Origin: Triplophysa rosa
Lineage: Eukaryota > Chordata > Actinopteri > Cypriniformes > Nemacheilidae
DNA length: 64,000 nucleotides
Direction of reading: 5' to 3'
Assembly (NCBI RefSeq): GCF_024868665.1
Contig: NC_079891.1
Coordinates: 31,657,592 to 31,721,591, forward strand
Part shown: piece after piece, positions 60,801-64,000 of the stretch
Position numbering within the stretch: the stretch's first letter is position 1
Layout of the letters: the number at the start of each line of letters is the position of its first letter
The notes under the pieces: generated by a model
The model's input: the letters and a program-made list of their open reading frames with translations, nothing else
What the model was told of the DNA's origin: nothing
The model's database searches: none
Made by a program: the position numbers and the translations under genes

Positions 60801-61319
60801 TCGTTTTAACCATGGTTTACTTCCCACCGCTGCCTCGATTTCAACATGGCTGTGTATCAAATCTGTAACATGCTCATCCTCCCCGTTATACGTGTTGTGT
60901 GAAATCTCCCCGCACTGGGACTATTTTTAAATTGCAGGCTTATTAAAATAATGGGCGGGAAACTATAGAGATCCAATCAGATATCCAGATGTGGAAGCCA
61001 CTTGTTGACAAGTGTAAACGCGCTGTGTCCTGATTGTCTGAAGTTCCGATCTGCTTGTTCGGATCACCGAGATCGCATGTTAATGCCAAATATAAACGCA
61101 CCCTTAGACACTAGCCAGACCGATAAACAAACACAGACCGGAAGTTAACTGCAGTCCAGGCGCGTGTGTCTGATGAAACGGTCTATATAAATATCCTTTA
61201 ATTGTCTGTCTCCTCATTATTACAGGTATGGAGAGAAGGGCGAGGCTATTCGTATTGAGAAGGTGGTTTACACAGGACGAGAGGGAAAGAGCTCTCAGGG
61301 ATGTCCTATTGCTAAGTGG
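28445..61319 (+). CDS. tet3: TET3 methylcytosine dioxygenase, 3' part outside window
   Basis: Joined exons: 28445-28810, 53633-56549, 58014-58104, 61226-61319, which sum to 1156 whole codons with consistent phases. TET3 is a nuclear Fe(II)/2-oxoglutarate dioxygenase that oxidises 5-methylcytosine to hydroxymethyl-, formyl- and carboxylcytosine. Visible are the N-terminal CXXC zinc finger, the Cys motif [103 protein letters not shown] and the first Cys-rich catalytic exons ending CPIAKW. These match TET3, not TET1 or TET2. The Met at 28445 lines up with the start of human long TET3. The double-stranded beta-helix with the HxD iron site is beyond 64000. Confidence 0.95.
28861..28928 (-). repeat. 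SINE 3'-tail fragment
   Basis: TTACATTTACATTTATGCAT and CTGGCAGATGAGCTTTTTAT are, in reverse, the diverged tail of the teleost tRNA-derived SINE also seen at 705-775 and 30869-31023. Only the tail is present. Confidence 0.6.
29733..30011. repeat. Interspersed palindromic repeat (GTTCACCCAAAAAT family)
   Basis: The copy runs from TAAAGGGGAGAGGTTCACC through CATTGACTTCCATTGTATGG to GGCCAAACTATCCCTTTA. Its ends are inverse to each other and it is the same family as 18246-18616. Confidence 0.75.
30869..31023 (+). mobile_element. tRNA-derived SINE, decayed copy
   Basis: The head has a tRNA-like A box (TAGCTCAGCTGGATGAGCA) and B box (GGGTTTGTTTCCC), the two internal promoter elements of RNA polymerase III. 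The tail AAGTGTCTGCCAAATGCATA then AAAATG is the same as the isolated tail fragments elsewhere in the window. The B box has T where the tRNA consensus has C, and the tRNA body does not fold well, so this is a SINE and not a working tRNA gene. Confidence 0.75.
33050..33505. repeat. Interspersed repeat, GTTCACCCAAAAAT family, diverged
   Basis: Starts near AAGCAATAGTTAACCAAAAT and ends near TTTCAGGTGAACTACTCCTT, which is the inverse of the start motif. The interior is strongly diverged from the other copies in this window. Confidence 0.55.
35300..36027 (+). promoter_or_regulatory. tet3: Candidate intronic tet3 promoter and first exon A
   Basis: A GC-rich block contains an inverted CCAAT box (ATTGG at about 35510), a CRE-like TGACGTCG at about 35548, and CpG-rich sequence, followed by a purine-rich GA tract. 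It ends with GCTGAGTAG in front of a GTAAAT donor at 36028. Short upstream open frames are present but no coding homology. The pattern fits a non-coding first exon, but no transcript evidence can be seen here. Confidence 0.4.
36900..37183 (+). promoter_or_regulatory. tet3: Candidate intronic tet3 first exon B
   Basis: A GC- and GA-rich stretch (GGAGAGGAGGAGGTGGCC, CCGGCCCGGGAGG, GGGCGGGAC) ends with ATCTGAG before the donor GTAAAGAG. GGGCGG resembles an Sp1 site. This is weaker than candidates A and D and rests on composition and one donor. Confidence 0.3.
37609..37669. repeat. (CA)n microsatellite
   Basis: An almost perfect CA dinucleotide run of about 60 bases, which makes translated shadows of HTHTHT on one strand. 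It lies in the tet3 long intron. Confidence 0.97.
40160..41784 (-). mobile_element. Full-length Tc1-like transposon, 1625 bp
   Basis: Both ends carry a long terminal inverted repeat of about 216 bp (40160-40375 and 41569-41784), beginning CAGTGCATCCGGAAAGTATT. By eye the two repeats differ at only about five positions. A TA dinucleotide flanks each end, the standard Tc1/mariner target duplication. The transposase reads on the minus strand between the repeats, and its decay is described separately. The structure is complete but the gene is broken, so the copy could move only with help from a related enzyme. Confidence 0.95.
40398..41396 (-). pseudogene. Tc1-like transposase, inactivated
   Basis: On the minus strand the transposase can be followed from a helix-turn-helix region ([22 protein letters not shown]) through the paired-like domain ([20 protein letters not shown]) to the catalytic core with [20 protein letters not shown] and [11 protein letters not shown]. 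At least two in-frame stop codons interrupt it: a TGA between SVDL and ERIV, and a TAA at 40923-40925 just after DETKI. The usual start region also looks lost. The DDE residues that I can see are otherwise conserved, so the inactivation looks recent. Confidence 0.88.
42412..42478. repeat. (CT)n/(GTCT)n microsatellite
   Basis: A TCTC dinucleotide run grades into TGTC tetranucleotide units. It produces SLSLSL translations that should not be read as genes. Confidence 0.95.
44198..44385. repeat. Short interspersed repeat nested in the outer hAT element
   Basis: The stretch opens with AGGGGTCAAGCCCCTAAGGG and closes with GGGCTTGACCCCGCAATTGC and TGCTTGCAGCTATATTTA. The ends are partly inverse to each other. 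I recognise the CTGCTTGCAGCTATATT end from repeats in fish genomes but cannot name the family. Confidence 0.6.
44402..45356. mobile_element. hAT-superfamily non-autonomous element, 955 bp (inner)
   Basis: The termini are TAGTGCTGTCAA on the left and its near inverse TTGACAGCCCTA on the right. They are flanked by the identical octamer AATTAAAC at 44394-44401 and 45357-45364. This is a clear 8-bp target duplication. The subterminal sequence is rich in ATTAATCG/CGATTAA units. No transposase is present. It resembles the 951-bp element at 1438-2388 in size and terminal motif. Confidence 0.88.
46022..47738 (-). mobile_element. LINE non-LTR retrotransposon, 5'-truncated
   Basis: Minus-strand protein at 46955-47737 is the C-terminal part of a reverse transcriptase ([78 protein letters not shown]), of the CR1/L2/Rex-like type. 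Downstream on that strand is a 3' UTR with a CA-rich stretch (46186-46320 in + coordinates), and the element ends in tandem TTGAG pentamers near 46025-46055, the kind of short-repeat tail used by L2/CR1-type LINEs. It is truncated at about 47738, where different repeat sequence begins. Confidence 0.85.
46955..47737 (-). pseudogene. LINE reverse transcriptase, C-terminal fragment
   Basis: An uninterrupted 260-residue frame covers the thumb and C-terminal region that follows the polymerase palm in CR1/L2-like LINE proteins. The catalytic YxDD motif and the endonuclease domain are missing because the element is 5'-truncated, so this cannot encode a working enzyme even though the fragment itself has no stop codons. 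Confidence 0.85.
47807..48720. mobile_element. MITE-like element with AGGGATGGGC termini
   Basis: The left end AGGGATGGGCATTTTTAATT and the right end AGTACTTGAGCCCATCCCT are inverse over about 10 bases, with GAGTACT/AGTACTTGA just inside. Both flanks consist of ATTAACT-type repeat sequence, so it probably inserted into another repeat. I could not read a clean target duplication, so the superfamily is unsure. Confidence 0.55.
49150..49735 (+). promoter_or_regulatory. tet3: Candidate intronic tet3 first exon C
   Basis: This stretch is richer in CpG than the surrounding intron and holds a CRE-like ACGACGTCATGACG at about 49306 and CT/GA-rich blocks. It ends TGTAAAG before GTAGAG at 49736, a modest donor. 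No coding homology. It could be a first exon for a CXXC-less transcript or an enhancer. Confidence 0.3.
50930..51455 (+). promoter_or_regulatory. tet3: Candidate intronic tet3 first exon D
   Basis: A purine-rich GA/GGA tract (about 50965-51200) leads into CpG-containing sequence and ends ACTAGACCACT in front of a strong donor, GTGAGTAG, at 51456. It is only 2.2 kb upstream of the acceptor at 53632, the closest candidate. Splicing here would give a transcript that starts translation at Met 53681. Support is compositional and positional. Confidence 0.42.
53633..56549 (+). CDS. tet3: tet3 large central exon
   Basis: A 2.9-kb exon that starts [20 protein letters not shown] and ends FPTCDCV before a GTAAGT donor. 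It includes [26 protein letters not shown], the Cys-rich [66 protein letters not shown], a Lys-rich [48 protein letters not shown], and [20 protein letters not shown]. Apart from the Cys motif the exon is low-complexity Ser/Pro/Gln-rich, as in other TET N-terminal regions. The Met at 53681 (GQMEIG) matches the start of the human short isoform (GQMDSG), suggesting conserved internal initiation. Confidence 0.95.
56550..58013 (+). other. tet3: tet3 intron
   Basis: A 1.46-kb intron, GTAAGT to TTCTAG, with a (CT)n run at about 57835-57866 near its 3' side. No gene or complete repeat was recognised. Confidence 0.7.
57835..57866. repeat. (CT)n microsatellite
   Basis: About 30 bases of CT dinucleotides inside the tet3 intron. 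Confidence 0.95.
58014..58104 (+). CDS. tet3: tet3 exon opening the Cys-rich catalytic region
   Basis: The 91-bp exon encodes [20 protein letters not shown] and [11 protein letters not shown], which follows FPTCDCV of the previous exon and corresponds to [20 protein letters not shown] in human TET3. Both flanking codons are split (Gly at the left, Arg at the right), which fixes the splice borders. Confidence 0.95.
58105..61225 (+). other. tet3: tet3 intron with Harbinger-like element
   Basis: A 3.1-kb intron from GTGAGA to CATTATTACAG. It carries the element at 59866-61103, which ends only 122 bases before the next exon, and AT-rich sequence at 59700-59860. No other exon is evident. Confidence 0.75.
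59866..61103. mobile_element. PIF/Harbinger-like non-autonomous element, 1238 bp
   Basis: The ends are GGGTGCGTTTATATTTGGCA and its inverse (TGCCAAATATAAACGCACCC), and the match continues inward through TTAACATGCGA, about 31 bases without a mismatch. TTA lies at both flanks (59863-59865 and 61104-61106), as expected of the 3-bp duplication made by PIF/Harbinger transposases. Subterminal copies of AAGTGTAAACGCGC are also inverted. No transposase or Myb-like protein is encoded. It includes a GCGCGCGCGC run near 60714. Confidence 0.82.
61226..61319 (+). CDS. tet3: tet3 exon in the Cys-rich catalytic region
   Basis: The exon encodes [20 protein letters not shown] and [11 protein letters not shown], nearly identical to human TET3 ([31 protein letters not shown]). 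It ends in frame before GTAAGT. This is the last tet3 exon in the window; the following exon lies beyond 64000 or after the retroelement described next. Confidence 0.95.
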
Positions 61320-61424
61320 GTAAGTATATTTTGCTAAACTCTCATGTCACATGAGCTAGTCCTGTTGTGGTCACTAGCTTTTTGGTTATAAATGTGACAA
61401 CTGCATTTTTTATAACCATTCCGC

Positions 61425-64000
61425 TATATAAGCATAGTTCCCTTTCTGTCGGTCTCTCGACGTTGTGTCGAACCGACAGATGGGTTCGTCCTTGAGAACC
61501 AATCACTTCCGACTTCTTAGAAAAGGCCAATGAAAATTGGCGAATGAAATTTGCATGCCGTACTCCGCCCCCGGATATCCGGGTATAAAAGGGAGACGGC
61601 GTGCCTCATTCATTCACCTTTTGTTCTTCGGAGCCTTCGCTCATGACCAACAGACTTCGCTACAAGACTGCTGGCTCTACGACGTGGTGCAGCGGACTGT
61701 CCCTTCCTGCAGCGACTTCCCCTGGGCGTCTCGGCGGTTCCAGAAGTGTTCGAGTTTTTTTCTCTAAAAGAGCAAATTTCTCCAGCGTGGCATGTCCCGC
61801 TGTTCTCTTGGGTGTGCAACACACTCATCGAGGAGGGGGACGGACACGATGTCTGCTTCCAGTACGCTGGGGCAGATGTTGTGGGTATTATCACAGCCGC
61901 TCTCACCCTCTGCACGACGGTGTTCGGCAACTCGACGTTGCGGCAAGACCCAATGTCGAGGATAATCATTAGCCTAAGCACTCTCATTCGATGGTGCGTT
62001 GTGCTACATCTTCGCCAGACAGGTAAAACTGCAGAGCCGATCTCCTCCCCGGGGGTCCCCCCCACGGCGAGGGATCCGTACTGCCAGCAATCGAACCACC
62101 CCCGGGAGGTCGATGAAGCAGAACGTACCCCTAGCCTCCCTGTCGGTCCCTGGGAGCCTGACAAGAGCTTCCCAAACCGTCACGGTGACTACGGGATACG
62201 GTCCGTCTCGGCTACGCGATCCAACTCCCCGGACGCCCGCCCAAGTTTCGGGACATCCTCTTAACCTCAGCAGAGGCAAGGATGCCCCGTGCTTCGGGCC
62301 GAGGTCGCCACCCCTCTGGTGAGGAAGCGATCGTGCTCGTCCCTCTAGCCGAGATGTTCAACGGGTTTTACAGCCCGTACTTCATCGTCCCCAAAAGAGC
62401 GGGGGTCGCTAGATCTGCGTACCCTGAACAGGCACCTACTCAAGCTGCCGTTCAGGATGCTCACGCAGAAGCGCATCCTGGCATCTGTCAGATGTCAAGA
62501 TGGATTCATGGCAATCGACCTGAAGGACGCTTACTCTCATGTCTCTTTCTCCCTCGTCATCGCCCGTTCCTACGGTTCGCTTTTGAGGGTCAGGCATATT
62601 AGTACAGAGTCCTCCCCTTCGGTCTGTCCCTGTCCCCACGAGTCTTCACGAAGATCGTGGAAGCCGCCCTCACTCCCCTCAGGGAGAGAGGTGTGCGGGT
62701 ACTAAACTATCTCGACGACTGGCTCATTTGACACACTCGTGAGATCTGTTATGTACACACAGGGACCTAGTGCTTCGGCACCTAGATCGATTGGGACCAC
62801 AGGTCAACCGAAAAGGAGCAAGCTCTCCACTGTGCAGAGCATACTCTTTTTTGGTATGGAACTCAACTCTGTCTCCATTACAGCACGACTGCGCTCAGTC
62901 AGTGTTGAACTGCCTGGAATATTTCAAGCAGTCAGCAGGAGGAGGTTCCTGGGTACATGGCATCCTCGACGGTGGTGATACCCCTCAGGTTGATGCACAT
63001 GAGACCGCTCCAACACTGGCTACAGAGTCGAGTTCCCTGGAGAGCGTGGCACACCTGCAGCAGGCGGATGGTGATTACGCTTTTCTGCCGACGCACCCTA
63101 ACCCCTTGGTCTTCAATGACCTTTTCTACGGACGGGGGTCCCTCTCGGGCAGGTGAGCCGCGTCAGGGTCGACAGACGCCTCCCTGCAGGGTTGGGGTGC
63201 CGTGTGCAACGGGCACGCAGTGTCAGGGCGATGGACGGGCCCCCGCCTGCCTATATCAATTGCCTAGAGTTGTTGGATGTGCTACCCGCACTGAAGGGGT
63301 TACAACCTCTCGTGCAGAACAAGCACGTGCTGGTCCGGTCGGACTGCACAACTGCCGTAGCTTTTTTAACCGCCAGGGTGGCGTTCGCTTATGGCAGCTA
63401 ACACGACTCGCCCGACGCCTCCTCCTGTGGAGTCCGCAGGGCCACACATATCCCAGGTGACCTGAACCAGACAGCCGATGTGCTCTCTCGTCAGTTGACG
63501 CCTCGCGGAGAGTGGTGACTCCACCCCCGCGTAGCCAGCTTATTAGGGACAGTCAGGGCGGGCTCAGGTAGACCCCTTCGCCTCCCTGGACACCACCCAT
63601 TGCCACTAAGGTACTCCCTGCCTCGGCATGGAGGCTCTAGCGCACAGCTGGCCGTGGGACAAGCGGAAGTACGTCTTTCCCCCAGTGAGCCTCATTGCAC
63701 AGACCCTGTGCAAGGTCAGGGAAGAGGAGCATCAAGTGTACTAGTTGCGCCATACTGGCCCAACCGGACTTGGTTCTCGGAGCTAATGCTCTTTACGACA
63801 GTTCCCCCCTGGCCGATTCCCCTGACAAAGGACCTGCTTTCCCAGGGGAAGGGCACGTTATGGCATCACGGGCTAGACCTCTGGAACCTCCATGTCTGGC
63901 CCCTGGACGGAACGAGGAGATCCTGAGTGGCCTAACCCCTGCAGCGGTTAAGACCACTACTCAGGCTAGGGCCCTGGCCACTAGGTGACGATACGCCTAG
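61425..64000 (+). mobile_element. DIRS-like retroelement, decayed, right end outside window
   Basis: From about 61425 the sequence has the CCCTTTCTGTCGGTCTCTCG-type terminus that I associate with DIRS-like elements of cyprinids, followed by a TATAAAAG box near 61584. Then come coding remains on the + strand. Reverse transcriptase motifs lie at about 62430-62730 (MAIDLKDAY, VLPFGLS, NYLDDWLI at about 62705-62728), RNase H-type sequence at about 63150-63520 (LNQTADVLSRQLTPRGEW), and the LLVAPYWPNRTWF-type block at about 63735-63926 that precedes the tyrosine recombinase. Frames change and stops interrupt several times, so it is inactive. A gypsy-type origin is a less likely alternative. Confidence 0.72.
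62400..63930 (+). pseudogene. DIRS-like polymerase region, frameshifted
   Basis: Reverse transcriptase and RNase H homology is spread over at least three reading frames. A TGA directly follows the YLDDWLI motif, and further stops and frame changes break the RNase H part. The YxDD active-site motif itself is preserved. This is a relic, not a working gene. Confidence 0.75.

Noticed and set aside
61610..62164. Antisense frame of 184 codons over the DIRS-like element
   Set aside because: It runs opposite to the decayed retroelement coding strand and lacks motifs of its own.

Overview
This is vertebrate nuclear DNA, most likely from a cyprinid-type teleost. Genes have GT-AG introns. The intergenic and intronic DNA is full of elements typical of ray-finned fish genomes: Tc1-like transposons, hAT and Harbinger-type elements, a tRNA-derived SINE with its teleost-type tail, a DIRS-like retroelement, and long CA and CT microsatellites.

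Three genes lie head to tail on the + strand. (1) kat6a (MOZ/MYST3 lysine acetyltransferase), from the first PHD finger to the stop codon at 15313. Its 5' exons are upstream of the window. The 15 exons keep one frame and encode 1985 residues here. (2) ap3m2 (AP-3 adaptor mu-3B), complete, with eight coding exons between 19523 and 23622 giving exactly 418 residues, the human length. A CCAAT-rich, TATA-less promoter and a non-coding first exon precede it. (3) tet3 (5-methylcytosine dioxygenase), 5' part only: the CXXC exon (28445-28810), a 24.8 kb intron, the very large exon (53633-56549), and two exons that open the catalytic domain (58014-58104, 61226-61319). The rest of the catalytic domain is beyond 64000.

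The gene-free DNA is mostly introns and transposon remains. Well-supported mobile elements, with terminal inverted repeats and target duplications readable in the sequence, include a 951-bp hAT element at 1438-2388, a 1.6-kb Tc1 element at 40160-41784, a nested hAT-in-hAT insertion at 44088-45722, and a Harbinger-like element at 59866-61103. A LINE 3' end lies at about 46022-47738, and a decayed DIRS-like retroelement fills the window from about 61425 to its end.

Functionally, kat6a and tet3 are both chromatin regulators: one is a histone acetyltransferase that reads acylated H3, the other a DNA demethylation enzyme. ap3m2 is an unrelated vesicle-coat subunit. The kat6a-ap3m2 adjacency matches human KAT6A-AP3M2, which supports these paralogue assignments over KAT6B and AP3M1. 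The most interesting regulatory question is in tet3. A TATA- and CRE-containing candidate promoter lies upstream of the CXXC exon. Inside the long intron there are several GC- or GA-rich blocks, each ending in a splice donor, which could produce the CXXC-less short Tet3 isoforms starting at a conserved Met codon (53681). No bacterial features, CRISPR arrays, rRNA genes or intact tRNA genes were seen.
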